Shown one piece after another: positions 36,192 through 45,580 of a stretch of DNA of 64,000 bases. The stretch's first letter is position 1. Each line of letters opens with the position of its first letter. This DNA is from Pseudomonadota bacterium (GTDB lineage: Bacteria; Pseudomonadota; Gammaproteobacteria; Steroidobacterales; JBCBZW01). Location: positions 310,001 through 374,000 of the forward strand of contig JBCCWS010000002.1 in assembly GCA_039193195.1 (NCBI GenBank), given 5' to 3'. The notes beneath the pieces are model-generated. The model saw nothing but the letters and a program-made list of their open reading frames with translations. It did not search any database and had not been told where the DNA came from. Made by a program: the position numbers and the translations under genes.

Positions 36192-38710
36192 TCGCCGTCG
36201 CTCGACGACTTGGCGGTTTTTTTCTTCGCCGCGGTCTTCTTCTTGCTCGCGGCCTTTTTCTTGCTGGTCGTCTTCTTCTTCGAAGCGGCCTTTTTCTTGG
36301 TCGCCGTCTTCTTGCGCGTGGTGGTGGTCTTGCGACGTGCGGCCTCGCGCTGACGGCCACCGGCGTCGTCGTCATTCGCCGCGGTGGCGGCCACCGCGGT
36401 CGCCGCCTTAGTCTTCTTGCTGGCGCCGCGCCGCTTACCGCGTTCGGGAGCCGCCGTGATGAGCTCCTGGCATTCCTCGAGCGTCAGCGACTCGGGCTCT
36501 CGGTCCTTGGGCACCTTGGCGTTCTTCTTGCCGTCGGTGATGTAGGGACCGTAGCGGCCACGCAGGATCTTGATGTTGTCGACACCAAAGTCGGCGATGG
36601 TGCGGTTCGCGTCCTCGTGCTTCTTCTGGGCGATGAGCTCGAGGGCCCGGGGAAGCTCGATCGTGTAGGGGTCGTCGTCTTCCTTGATCGAGACGTACTT
36701 GCTGCCGTACTTCACGTAGGGGCCGAAGCGCCCGATATTCGTGGAGACCGCCTCGCCCTCTGGAGTCTCCCCTAGATTGCGCGGCAGCTTGAACAGCTCG
36801 AGTGCTTCCTCGAGGGTGATCGTCTCCATTTTCTGGCCCGGCCGCAGGCCGGCGAACTTCGGCTTCTCCTCATCGTCCTTGGTGCCGATCTGCACCACTG
36901 GTCCGTAGCGGGCGAGGCGCACGCTCACGGGACGACCGCTCTTCGGATCCGTGCCGATCTCGCGGGCTTGGATGGCCTGGCTGCGGTCGATGTCCTTGCC
37001 TTGGTCCACCTGCTCCTTGAACGCCTTCCACCAGGCGTGCATGAGCGGCACCCAGTCGCGCTCGCCGCGGGAGACATCGTCGAGCTCGTCTTCGAGCCGT
37101 GCCGTGAAGTCGTAATCCACGTAGCGCTCGAAGTGCTCGGTGAGGAATCGCGCGACCACCCGACCCACATCCGTGGGCGTGAAACGGCGACGTTCCAGCT
37201 CCACGTACTCGCGAGAGACCAGAGTGGAGATGATCGACGCGTAGGTGGAGGGACGGCCGATACCGTGCTCTTCCAGCGCCTTCACTAGCGAGGCTTCCGT
37301 GTAGCGCGGCGGTGGCTCGGTGAAGTGTTGCTCCGGCAACATCTCGATTAGCTTCACCGCGTCGCCCTTCTCGAGCGGCGGCAGGATGCGATCGCCCTCC
37401 TCCACCATGTCATCCTGGCCTTCCTGATACACGGCGAGGAAGCCGGGTTTGACCAGGGTGGAGCCGCTGGCACGAAGCTTGTGCGGGCCGGCGGCGAGGT
37501 CGACGCTGACCGTGTCGTAGAGCGCCTGCTCCATCTGACATGCCACCGTGCGCTTCCAGATCAGCTCGTAGAGACGGAACTGATCGTCGTCTAGGTACTG
37601 GCGCAGGTCTGCCGGAATTCTGGCCGAAGAGGTTGGGCGAATGGCCTCGTGCGCCTCCTGGGCATTCTTCGATTTCGTCTTGAAGGCACGTGGCGACTCG
37701 GGGACCTCGCTGGCGCCGTAGCGACCGGTGATCACCTCGCGCAGCTCCGTAAGCGCCTCCTGGGCGAGGGAGACGGAGTCCGTACGCATGTAGGTGATCA
37801 GACCCACAGAGCCCTGGCCGATGTCGATGCCCTCGTACAGCTTTTGCGCCGTGCGCATGGTGCGCTGGGCGCCGAAGCCGAGCTTGCGCGAGGCCTCCTG
37901 CTGCATCGTCGAGGTTGTGAAGGGCGGCGCGGGGTTGCGGCGGCGCTGCTTCTTGGTGACGTTGGCCACCATCATTTCGCCGGCGGCGGCGTCCTCAATC
38001 GCCTTTACAGCCCTCATCGTGCCTTCGGCATCGGTGAAGGTGAACTGCTCCACCTTAGTACCGTTGAATTCCGTTAGGCGGGCGATGAAATTGGTTGAGT
38101 TTTTGTCGAGGCGCGACTCGATCGACCAGTACTCGCGCGAAACGAACTTCTCGATCTCGAGCTCGCGCTCTACGATCATGCGCAGCGCCGGGCTCTGCAC
38201 GCGCCCGGCGGACAAGCCGCCGCGAATCTTGCGCCAGAGCAGGGGCGAGAGGTTGAAGCCGACCAGGTAGTCCAGGGCGCGCCGTGCCTTGTAGGCGTCT
38301 ACCAGCTCGAGGGAGAGACCCTTGGGATTGGCCACCGCGTCTTGGATCGCGCGCTCGGTGATCTCGTGGAAAACTACGCGCTGGACGTCGCGGTCTTCCA
38401 GTAGGCCACGTTCGCCCAGCAGTTCCGCAAGGTGCCAGGAGATGGCTTCCCCTTCGCGGTCCGGGTCAGTGGCGAGGTACAGGGCGTCAGCCTTCTTCAG
38501 GGCACGTGCGATTGCGTCCACGTGCTTCTGGTTGCGCTCGATTACCTCGTAGCGCATAGCGAAGTCATTCGCCGGATCGACGGCACCTTCCTTGGGCACG
38601 AGGTCACGGACGTGACCGTAGGAGGCGAGTACGTCGTAGTCCTTGCCCAGAAATTTCTTCAGGGTCTTGGCTTTCGCCGGGGACTCGACGACGACCAGGT
38701 GCTTTGGCAT
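36188..38710 (-). CDS. topA: DNA topoisomerase I (type IA, omega protein)
   Basis: 840 residues. Relaxes negative supercoils. TOPRIM at the N-terminus (VVESPAKAKTLKKFLG, then YLATDPDREGEAISWHL), the cleavage Tyr307 in GLITYMRTDSVS, and GRPSTYASIIS. The usual zinc fingers after the catalytic core are replaced by repeated GRYGP/GRFGPYVK topoisomerase C-terminal modules (at least three: IGRFGPYVKYG, GRYGPYITDG, VRLARYGPVVQ). The tail after about residue 770 is a low-complexity Lys/Ala/Thr-rich stretch, like many basic topoisomerase tails. No neighbours of a dedicated operon except the VOC gene downstream. Confidence 0.95.
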   Translation of the reverse strand: MPKHLVVVESPAKAKTLKKFLGKDYDVLASYGHVRDLVPKEGAVDPANDFAMRYEVIERNQKHVDAIARALKKADALYLATDPDREGEAISWHLAELLGERGLLEDRDVQRVVFHEITERAIQDAVANPKGLSLELVDAYKARRALDYLVGFNLSPLLWRKIRGGLSAGRVQSPALRMIVERELEIEKFVSREYWSIESRLDKNSTNFIARLTEFNGTKVEQFTFTDAEGTMRAVKAIEDAAAGEMMVANVTKKQRRRNPAPPFTTSTMQQEASRKLGFGAQRTMRTAQKLYEGIDIGQGSVGLITYMRTDSVSLAQEALTELREVITGRYGASEVPESPRAFKTKSKNAQEAHEAIRPTSSARIPADLRQYLDDDQFRLYELIWKRTVACQMEQALYDTVSVDLAAGPHKLRASGSTLVKPGFLAVYQEGQDDMVEEGDRILPPLEKGDAVKLIEMLPEQHFTEPPPRYTEASLVKALEEHGIGRPSTYASIISTLVSREYVELERRRFTPTDVGRVVARFLTEHFERYVDYDFTARLEDELDDVSRGERDWVPLMHAWWKAFKEQVDQGKDIDRSQAIQAREIGTDPKSGRPVSVRLARYGPVVQIGTKDDEEKPKFAGLRPGQKMETITLEEALELFKLPRNLGETPEGEAVSTNIGRFGPYVKYGSKYVSIKEDDDPYTIELPRALELIAQKKHEDANRTIADFGVDNIKILRGRYGPYITDGKKNAKVPKDREPESLTLEECQELITAAPERGKRRGASKKTKAATAVAATAANDDDAGGRQREAARRKTTTTRKKTATKKKAASKKKTTSKKKAASKKKTAAKKKTAKSSSDGE

Positions 38711-38761
38711 CGCTTCGATTCAGCTCTCGAATGAAAGGGGTTTACCGACCACTAAAACGCA

Positions 38762-38783
38762 AACCGCGGCAGGTGCCGCGGTT
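38762..38783 (-). terminator. Intrinsic terminator of the dprA-smg unit
   Basis: AACCGCGGC and GCCGCGGTT form a perfect nine-pair stem with a four-base loop. Read on the minus strand it is followed by TTTGCGTTTT. It lies in the 105-base gap between smg and topA and should end transcription from smg. Confidence 0.65.
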
Positions 38784-38815
38784 CAGGGTCGATGCTTTGG
38801 GGCGAGCAGCCTTCC

Positions 38816-39289
38816 TCAATGGACGATTGCCGTTCCCTCTTCGAAAATCAAGTCCTCCATCCGCGCATAGGCCACTTCCTGGCCCGGCTGGGTGAAGAGG
38901 ACGAGCAGCACAACCCACTTGATTTGCTCCACATCGACCTCGCTACCGAGGGCCATAATGCGGTCAATCGTGAGTTCGCGTTGGGCGGCGGAGAGAATGC
39001 CCACGTGCTCAAGGTAGAGTAAGTAGCCGCGGCATTGAACGTCCAGACGCTCGCATTCCTCGTCGCTGAAAACGCGAATGGCGCGATCAGTGACGGGGTG
39101 CGCCCCGTCATCGGCGGTCTCTTCGCTGAGACCATCCAACCACTCTAGGGCATGGTCGATCTCTAGGCGGCCAAAGCCGGCTTTCTCCAGCTCTCCGCGC
39201 AGTGCGTCGCGGTCTGGCTCGGGCTGTGGATCAGCGTCGAGATAGGCCTCGAACAAATACATCAGGACGTCGAGAACGTCTTCCTTCAT
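38816..39289 (-). CDS. smg: Smg/DUF494 family protein
   Basis: 157 residues from the Met at 39289; the open frame runs to 39337, but the alignment with family members starts MKEDVLDVLMYLFE. Small cytoplasmic helical protein conserved near dprA-topA in gammaproteobacteria, role unknown. The first 45 residues, the RGYLLYLE motif and the C-terminal WVVLLVLF segment are the conserved parts. 7 bases after dprA, so co-transcribed with it. Confidence 0.9.
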   Translation of the reverse strand: MKEDVLDVLMYLFEAYLDADPQPEPDRDALRGELEKAGFGRLEIDHALEWLDGLSEETADDGAHPVTDRAIRVFSDEECERLDVQCRGYLLYLEHVGILSAAQRELTIDRIMALGSEVDVEQIKWVVLLVLFTQPGQEVAYARMEDLIFEEGTAIVH

Positions 39290-39296
39290 CGCGACC

Positions 39297-40451
39297 TTAT
39301 TCCTGGCGAGAGAGCAGGGCGTAACGGCCGTCCGCAAAGCGGCAGGCGAAGCCTCGGACTTCTAATGCCGGCAGGATGGAGCAAAGGGTCTCCGTCGTCA
39401 ATCCGCTGCGGGCGGCGATCTGCTCGATGGTGGCGGGATCGTGGCCTAAGTTGTCGATAACCTTTCCACTTTGTGGCGGTAACGTGTCAGCGAGTTCTGG
39501 CCCTGAGGAGCCGCTTGTTGCGGCGCGTTCTGGCGCGGGACATAGGGCCCCGAGGAGCGCTGGTAGCGCGTGTACCACGTCGTCGGGTCGTTCCACCAAG
39601 ACCGCCCCGTCGCGAAGCAGAAGATGGCAGCCGCGAGTGGTCGGGCAACGCACCGATCCAGGGATCGCAAACACCTCGCGGCCCGCTTCGTTGGCGAGGC
39701 GGGCGGTGATCAGACTGCCGGACCGTTCGGCGGCCTCAACGACGAGGGTGCCCACGGCCGCGCCGGCGATGATGCGGTTGCGCTGCGGGAAGTGGTGCCG
39801 CAGGGCTGGAGTGCCCGGAGTGAATTCGCTCAGGAGCTGGCCTCGGTTCGCGATCGCCTGAGACAGCGCATGATGATCTGGCGGATAGACGCGGTCGGGG
39901 CCGGTGGCGAGTACCGCCACCGTGCGGCCGCCTGCACTCAGTGCCCCGCGGTGGCTGGCTCCGTCGATGCCGTGCGCAAGCCCGCTGATAATCGTAAACC
40001 CCGCCCCGGCTAGTGTGTGCGCAAAGCTGTTGGCGAGCTCCACGCCGGGAGGCGATGCCTGGCGCGAACCCACCATGGCCAGCATGGGCTCAGCAAGGCC
40101 GCTGCTGGGGCCTTCGCTCAAGAGGAGGAGGGGCGGATCGGCGGTGGCGAGCAGCAGCTGCGGGTAGGCGTCATCTATGCAGGTCAGTACGCGGCGCTTC
40201 TCTGGGTTTGCTCGGAGCCAGCGCAGGGTGCTGTCCGCGCACGCGCGGTCGGGTCGCGCCAGCCAGCGGCAGGCCTTCGCGCCTAACCCGAGGGCCTGCC
40301 AGACGCTGCGCGGTTGGGTCCACAGGCTGAGAGGATCGTCGAGCTCACGGCGAATGGCGGGCAAGCGGCGGGTGATACCCGGTGTTGCCGCCAGCAACAG
40401 CCAAGCGGTGATGTGGTCACTCGCACGCGCGGAAAGATCGTTCGCGTCCAT
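39297..40451 (-). CDS. dprA: DNA-processing protein DprA
   Basis: 384 residues. Loads RecA onto incoming single-stranded DNA in natural transformation. The Rossmann-like core has MLAMVGSRQASPPG near 123-136, SGLAHGIDGASHRGAL near 155-170, TVAVLATGPDRVYPP and FPQRNRIIAG, then GSLITARLANEAGREVFAIPGS. An N-terminal helical domain precedes it, and a winged-helix-like C-terminus (VIDNLGHDPATIEQIAARSGL) follows. All conserved residues seen. It follows the LysM lipoprotein gene, with smg downstream. Confidence 0.94.
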   Translation of the reverse strand: MDANDLSARASDHITAWLLLAATPGITRRLPAIRRELDDPLSLWTQPRSVWQALGLGAKACRWLARPDRACADSTLRWLRANPEKRRVLTCIDDAYPQLLLATADPPLLLLSEGPSSGLAEPMLAMVGSRQASPPGVELANSFAHTLAGAGFTIISGLAHGIDGASHRGALSAGGRTVAVLATGPDRVYPPDHHALSQAIANRGQLLSEFTPGTPALRHHFPQRNRIIAGAAVGTLVVEAAERSGSLITARLANEAGREVFAIPGSVRCPTTRGCHLLLRDGAVLVERPDDVVHALPALLGALCPAPERAATSGSSGPELADTLPPQSGKVIDNLGHDPATIEQIAARSGLTTETLCSILPALEVRGFACRFADGRYALLSRQE

Positions 40452-40531
40452 GCTCCCCAGTGTGGAGCACGTAGCCTCAAAGCTGAGGCGCTCATTACTA
40501 GGCGCCTTCGCCGGATTCTCGAGGCGATGCC

Positions 40532-41764
40532 CTAGCGGGCTGATTTCTTGCGGCGAGCCATCCGCCGCTCTTCGCGCAGTTCCTCGTCGCTGGCTTCGCC
40601 CGGCGTACGCACGATATCTGCTACGCGCATCTCGCTCGTGGCGCTCATGACCAGCGCGTAGCTGATCTCGTCCAACACCCGGAACACGAGGACGCGCCCG
40701 GCGTACTCCTGAGGCAGGCGAACGCTGTTGAAGGGGCCGCCACGGAAGCGATCGCGCACCTTCTCGCCGCGCTGGAAGACCTCGAGCACGTGTCCCTGCT
40801 GCAAGCCATCATCGCCGCCGCGATTAAGCACTACCACCTGGTATTGACCGATGAGCGATACACCGTCGACCACATCTACGATGCTCCCCTGGATGCGCTC
40901 GTTGGGCACCGTCGGATAGAAGTACAGGGGTATATCCGTATCGAGGGGCAGCAAAATGTCACCGGCAAGCGCCTCGCGGGTGCTTTCCGTGAGTAGCACG
41001 GTGGCCGGATCCCCCTCGCGCTCTACTTGCGCTTGGCCGACGTAGAGGGCTTCGCGACCGAGCGTGCGTCCCGTGTCTGGGTCAACGTATCGGTCCCCAA
41101 CGTGCATGAGCGAGAAGGTCGCTCCCCGGGAAAGGCCCTTTCCGCGGACGTACGCACGCAGCCCCTGGCCGCCGATCAGGTGCTCGCCCTGGAGCTGCAG
41201 CAGGTAGGGCGCTCGATTGATCTGACTCTTGGTGAGGACCGTCGGTCGGGTGAGGAACGGGGCTATGACTTCATACGGGATGGTCGTGATCGCATCATCA
41301 AGCGACGAACGGCGTATCTGGGGGGACAATTTCAGCGTCGATTGCGCAAGTGCCCCGCGGTCGAGGCGCAGCTGCGGCACACCGTCGACGTAGATCAGCG
41401 TCAGGCGATCACCCGGAAAGATAAGGTGCGGGTTCTCGATTTGCTCGTTGACGTACCAAATCTCTGGCCAGCGCCAGGGTTCTGCCAGAAATTTCTCGGA
41501 GATGTCCCACAGGGTGTCGCCGCGCACCACCACGTAGGTATCCGGTGCATCGTCTGCGAGCGGAATACGGCTACCGCCGCCACCGCTAGTCGCCTGGCGC
41601 ACCGGTGGCGGGGCCGGTTGGTTACGCGGGGGGGCAGGCGGCGGCGTGTAGGTGCGTGCCACCGGCGCCGCTTCTTCCGGCTCTCCGGACGAACCGCCGA
41701 AGGTGCCGCATGCTGAGGTGATAGCGAGGGCGGCCGCGGAGGCGGCGATCAACACCAGGCGCAT
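40532..41764 (-). CDS. LysM-domain lipoprotein
   Basis: 410 residues. N-terminal signal with lipobox SACGTF (Cys19) anchors it in the outer or inner membrane; then a Pro-rich linker (about 28-60) and one LysM domain at 76-120 (DTYVVVRGDTLWDISEKFL, NPHLIFPGDRLTLI), which should bind peptidoglycan. The remaining 290 residues are beta-rich and unrecognised, with GDILLPLD and VVDGVSLIGQYQVVVLN segments. It precedes dprA in this kind of gene block in many gammaproteobacteria. Divergent from def. Confidence 0.88.
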   Translation of the reverse strand: MRLVLIAASAAALAITSACGTFGGSSGEPEEAAPVARTYTPPPAPPRNQPAPPPVRQATSGGGGSRIPLADDAPDTYVVVRGDTLWDISEKFLAEPWRWPEIWYVNEQIENPHLIFPGDRLTLIYVDGVPQLRLDRGALAQSTLKLSPQIRRSSLDDAITTIPYEVIAPFLTRPTVLTKSQINRAPYLLQLQGEHLIGGQGLRAYVRGKGLSRGATFSLMHVGDRYVDPDTGRTLGREALYVGQAQVEREGDPATVLLTESTREALAGDILLPLDTDIPLYFYPTVPNERIQGSIVDVVDGVSLIGQYQVVVLNRGGDDGLQQGHVLEVFQRGEKVRDRFRGGPFNSVRLPQEYAGRVLVFRVLDEISYALVMSATSEMRVADIVRTPGEASDEELREERRMARRKKSAR

Positions 41765-41980
41765 CTTAATACGTAGCTCCTACTGCGCGGCCCTTCGGGC
41801 TGCGGTCACGATCCGATCGACTGATACAATGTACCCAGTCAGCGGCAGCCTATCCCTGCAGGCGGCACACTCTTGAACGCTGGCGTCGGCGTACCCACCC
41901 TCCGCATAGCGAAGCGGTAGGATGATAGCGGTGCAAGAGCTACCCGCCGCCGTTCGATTACGTCCAATCCAGGCACGATT

Positions 41981-42496
41981 ATGGCAATCCTCACGATACT
42001 TGAATATCCCGACAGTCGGCTGCGAACCAAAGCACAGCCTATCGAGCAGGTCGACGAGGGCATCCGTCGGTTGATCGACGACATGTTCGAGACCATGTAC
42101 GCGGCCCCGGGAATCGGTCTCGCTGCCACCCAGGTGAATGTCCACAAGCGGCTGCTGGTTGCCGACGTCACCGAGGATCACTCTCAGCCAGTGACGCTCA
42201 TCAATCCGCAGATCATCGAGCGCGACGGTGTACGTACCGGCGAGGAGGGGTGCCTGTCAGTGCCCGGATCTTACGAGACGGTCGAGCGCGCCGAGCGCAT
42301 TCGCGTGCGAGCCCTAGATCGCGACGGTGAGACCTTCGAGATGGAGGCTGAGGGCCTGCTTGCGGTCTGCATTCAGCACGAGATGGATCACCTGGAAGGC
42401 AAACTCTTCGTGGACTACCTCTCGGAGCTCAAGCGCTCGCGCATTCGAAAGCGCTTGGAGAAGTCACGCAAGGTCGCTGCTGCGAGCGCTGGTTAG
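41981..42496 (+). CDS. def: Peptide deformylase
   Basis: 171 residues. Removes the formyl group from nascent protein N-termini. Metal ligands: Cys91 in EEGCLSVPG and HEMDH at 133-137; GIGLAATQV at 44-52 is the third conserved motif. Length and motifs are standard for class 1 iron-dependent deformylases. First gene of the def-fmt-rsmB block. A 216-base gap separates it from the LysM gene. Confidence 0.96.
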   Translation: MAILTILEYPDSRLRTKAQPIEQVDEGIRRLIDDMFETMYAAPGIGLAATQVNVHKRLLVADVTEDHSQPVTLINPQIIERDGVRTGEEGCLSVPGSYETVERAERIRVRALDRDGETFEMEAEGLLAVCIQHEMDHLEGKLFVDYLSELKRSRIRKRLEKSRKVAAASAG

Positions 42497-42566
42497 GGGC
42501 TAGCATCTTCCCGGTGATCGCCCTGAGCTACTGTGCAAGCGTGAGCTTGGTCGGCGCCACACCCCC

Positions 42567-43517
42567 ATGACTGTGCCTCGCATCGTCTTCGCCGGGACGC
42601 CCGACTTCGCCGTGCCGACGCTGGAGGCGCTGGTGGCGGCCGGTTTGCCCGTGGTGGGCGTGTACACCCAACCTGACCGCCGCGTTGGGCGTGGCAAGAA
42701 GCTGCAGGCTCCGCCCGTCAAGCAGTGCGCCCAGGCGCACGATTTGCCCGTGTACCAGCCGTCGCGGATCCGCGACGACCTGTCGACCCTGGTCGCGTTG
42801 GAGCCCGATGTGCTGGTGGTGGTCGCTTACGGCCAGCTGCTCACCCAGGCGGTGCTCGACGTGCCCAAGCGCGAGACCCTCAACGTCCACGCTTCACTCC
42901 TGCCACGCTGGCGCGGGGCTGCCCCAATTCAACGGGCGATCGAAGCTGGCGACTCACAGACGGGCGTTGCCATCATGCGCGTGGTCTTGGAACTCGATGC
43001 GGGTCCTGTATATCGAGTGGGCGAAACACCGATCGAGGCGACGGACACAGCGGCGAGTCTGCACGATCGCCTCGCGGCGCTCGGCGCACCCTTGTTGGTC
43101 GAGACTGTGCAGGCGCTGAGGCGATCTGAGTACGCGTTGGAGCCGAAAGCGCAAGATGTTGACAACGTCACCTATGCGCACAAACTGAGCAAGGCGGAAG
43201 CCGTGATCAACTGGAGGGAGCCAGCGCTCGTCCTCGAGCGCCGCGTGCGCGCCTTTGTGCCCTGGCCCGTGTGTCAAACCGGTCTGGACGAGGAGGTGGG
43301 GCCCCTGCGGATCTGGGCCGCGAGTGCGATCTCATCCCCTGGCCATGCCCCGTCGCTGGTGCCGGGCACGGTCAGCAGGCAAGGCCGAGAGGGTATCGAC
43401 GTGGTGACCGGTGATGGCCTTCTGAGGATCACCAGGCTCCAGGCGCCGGGCCGAAAGCCCGTCTCGGCCGCTGAGTTCATCAATGCGACGCCGCTGCTTC
43501 ACCGACGCCTGAAGTGA
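42567..43517 (+). CDS. fmt: Methionyl-tRNA formyltransferase
   Basis: 316 residues. Formylates initiator Met-tRNA with 10-formyl-THF. IVFAGTPDFAVP at 6-17, the SLLPRWRGAAPIQRAI catalytic block near 110 and the C-terminal domain of initiator-tRNA binding are present. 70 bases after def and overlapping rsmB by 4 bases, as in many gammaproteobacteria. Confidence 0.96.
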   Translation: MTVPRIVFAGTPDFAVPTLEALVAAGLPVVGVYTQPDRRVGRGKKLQAPPVKQCAQAHDLPVYQPSRIRDDLSTLVALEPDVLVVVAYGQLLTQAVLDVPKRETLNVHASLLPRWRGAAPIQRAIEAGDSQTGVAIMRVVLELDAGPVYRVGETPIEATDTAASLHDRLAALGAPLLVETVQALRRSEYALEPKAQDVDNVTYAHKLSKAEAVINWREPALVLERRVRAFVPWPVCQTGLDEEVGPLRIWAASAISSPGHAPSLVPGTVSRQGREGIDVVTGDGLLRITRLQAPGRKPVSAAEFINATPLLHRRLK

Positions 43518-44908
43518 GCGCGCCCGAGCCACCTAAGGGATCCAGTCGGCGCCGTCGCAAGACCGGAACGCGTGGGCCCGTTAAGGGTGGGGCCACGCTG
43601 GGACCTGCTGCACACGTGCGACTGCTGGCGGCGCGAGCGGTGACGGGTGTGTCCCGCGACGGGCGCTCCCTAAGCCGCCTGCTTCCCGAGTATGCGACCG
43701 CCATCGAGGCTCCGCGCGATCGCGCTTTCTATCGAACCTTAGTCTTCAGCACCATACGCTACTGGGAGCGCTACCGCTTCCTGTTGACGAAACTGTTGGG
43801 CAAACCCCTGCGCGAGGACGCTGATCTGCTCGAGGCGCTCCTGTGCGTCGGATTGTGTCAGCTGGAGCACCTGGCGGTGCCCGCCCATGCCGCGGTGGGG
43901 GAGACGGTCGCGGCCGCGCGTGCTGAGCTTGGCAAGGGCCCTGCCGGACTCGTCAACGCCGTGCTGCGCCGCTACGACCGGGAACGCGCCGCGCTAGACG
44001 CCGCCGTGTCGGCACATCCACCCGCTCACCACGCGCTGGCGCAGTGGTGGTTAGCGCGCTGGCGTGAGGATTGGCCAGAGGACTGGCCAGCTTTGGCCCT
44101 GGCGTCGCGCACGCAGGCGCCCATGTGGCTGAGGGTCAATGCCCGGCGAACGACCCGCGAGCAGTGGTTGGCGCGAGCGGGGTTGAAGGCGCGTGTGCAC
44201 CCCACCCTGAGCCACGCGTTATGCCTCGAGTCGGCAGTGGATGTGCACGCTCTGCCGGGCTTCGATGAGGGCGAGGTGTCGGTGCAAGACGCCGCTGCGC
44301 AGTATGCCGCGCCCGCGCTGCAAGCGGCGCCTGGGGCGCGCGTCCTCGACGCCTGCGCGGCGCCCGGGGGCAAGAGCGCTCACCTGCTGGAGACCGTGCC
44401 GGATGTCGAATTGCTGAGCATCGATGTCTCAGCTCACAGGCTGGAGCAGGTGGACGAGACGTTGGCGCGCTTGAGGTTGTGTCAGAGCGCAAGCAGTCGC
44501 CGTCTGGCGGCGGATGCTGGCGACCCCCAGGCATGGTGGGATGGCCGTCCATTCGATCGTATTTTGCTCGATGCGCCGTGCTCGGCTAGCGGGGTTATCC
44601 GGCGACATCCGGACATAAAGTTGTTGCGTCGTCACGACGACCTTGCGCAGCTGGCGAACATGCAGGCCTTGCTGTTGCGCAAACTGTGGCCCTTGCTCGC
44701 CCCTGGCGGGCGCTTGCTTTACATCACCTGTTCGGTGCTGAAGTGCGAAAACGATGCGGTGGTCAGCGATTTCTTGAGGGAAATGAGCGATGTTGAGGTG
44801 GAGCGTCTGACCCTCTATGGGGCGCGAAAAACAGCCTACGGGTGTCAAATCATGTCTGGAGAGGACGACATGGACGGCTTCTATTATGCTTCGCTGTTGA
44901 AACCCTGA
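43514..44908 (+). CDS. rsmB: 16S rRNA (cytosine(967)-C(5))-methyltransferase
   Basis: 464 residues, GTG start overlapping fmt by 4 bases. N-terminal NusB-like RNA-binding domain (about 25-170), then the SAM-dependent methyltransferase domain: VLDACAAPGGKSAHLLE binds SAM and DAPCSASGVIRRHPDIK contains the catalytic Cys and Pro. The first 25 residues are a basic, Gly-rich extension that many homologues lack. Methylates C967 of 16S rRNA. Confidence 0.95.
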   Translation: MSAPEPPKGSSRRRRKTGTRGPVKGGATLGPAAHVRLLAARAVTGVSRDGRSLSRLLPEYATAIEAPRDRAFYRTLVFSTIRYWERYRFLLTKLLGKPLREDADLLEALLCVGLCQLEHLAVPAHAAVGETVAAARAELGKGPAGLVNAVLRRYDRERAALDAAVSAHPPAHHALAQWWLARWREDWPEDWPALALASRTQAPMWLRVNARRTTREQWLARAGLKARVHPTLSHALCLESAVDVHALPGFDEGEVSVQDAAAQYAAPALQAAPGARVLDACAAPGGKSAHLLETVPDVELLSIDVSAHRLEQVDETLARLRLCQSASSRRLAADAGDPQAWWDGRPFDRILLDAPCSASGVIRRHPDIKLLRRHDDLAQLANMQALLLRKLWPLLAPGGRLLYITCSVLKCENDAVVSDFLREMSDVEVERLTLYGARKTAYGCQIMSGEDDMDGFYYASLLKP

Positions 44909-44923
44909 GCTGAATCGCGTTCG

Positions 44924-45580
44924 ATGACCACTGCTTACGCAATCGCTACCACTCTCGGCCTTGAGTCCGCGGCGTCGCAATCGACGCACGGGCCGTCGCG
45001 TGTGCGCTACGGTTGGGCGGTGGTCGGACTTCTCGGGTGGCTGCTCTTCGGCCTGCTCGGCGTTGCCAGCACCGCCGAGGCTGCTGGCAACTTCGAGGTG
45101 CGCTCGGCCTACACGTCCTTGCGAGACGGGGTCGTTTTTCTCAACGCCCAGATCCACTACGACCTACCGGACGGCGCTGAAGACGCCCTGCGCAGCGGCG
45201 TGACCCTAGACCTGGTGATTCAGATTGAGGTGGAGCGGAATCGACGCTTCCTGCCCGATCGCACCGTGGCTAGCCTGCGCCAGCGCTACACCTTGTCCTA
45301 CCATGCGCTTAGCGACCGCTACGTGGTTCGCAATGTGAACAGCGGGGAGCAGGGCTCCTTCGCCACGCTGGAGGACGCCCGCGAAGAACTCGGCGATCTG
45401 CGCGATCTGCCGGTGATCGACGACGGGTTACTGCGCGACGGATCCGCGTACGAAATGCGTATCCGCGCCGTGCTCGATCGGCAACGCCTGCCCGTGCCGA
45501 TCAGCACCCTCGCCTCGCTGTTCGACGATTGGCGGCTGGCGAGTAATTGGTTCATATGGCGACTAACGTCCGCAGACTAA
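44924..45580 (+). CDS. DUF4390 family exported protein
   Basis: 218 residues. One signal/anchor segment at about 28-52 (WAVVGLLGWLLFGLLGV) after a short N-terminal stretch, then a DUF4390 domain with FEVRSAYTSLRDGVVFLNAQIHYDLPDGAEDALRSG and FDDWRLASNWFIWRL at the C-terminus. Predicted periplasmic or membrane-anchored. It always precedes the NtrY-like kinase in such blocks, so a role in sensing or assembly of that system is plausible but unproven. Stop codon overlaps the kinase start by 25 bases. Confidence 0.85.
   Translation: MTTAYAIATTLGLESAASQSTHGPSRVRYGWAVVGLLGWLLFGLLGVASTAEAAGNFEVRSAYTSLRDGVVFLNAQIHYDLPDGAEDALRSGVTLDLVIQIEVERNRRFLPDRTVASLRQRYTLSYHALSDRYVVRNVNSGEQGSFATLEDAREELGDLRDLPVIDDGLLRDGSAYEMRIRAVLDRQRLPVPISTLASLFDDWRLASNWFIWRLTSAD

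Noticed and set aside
36188-36420. Lys/Ala/Thr repeats at the topA end as a separate low-complexity gene
   Set aside because: They are the in-frame C-terminal tail of topA; shadows on the other strand (for example 36126-36353) are their complement.
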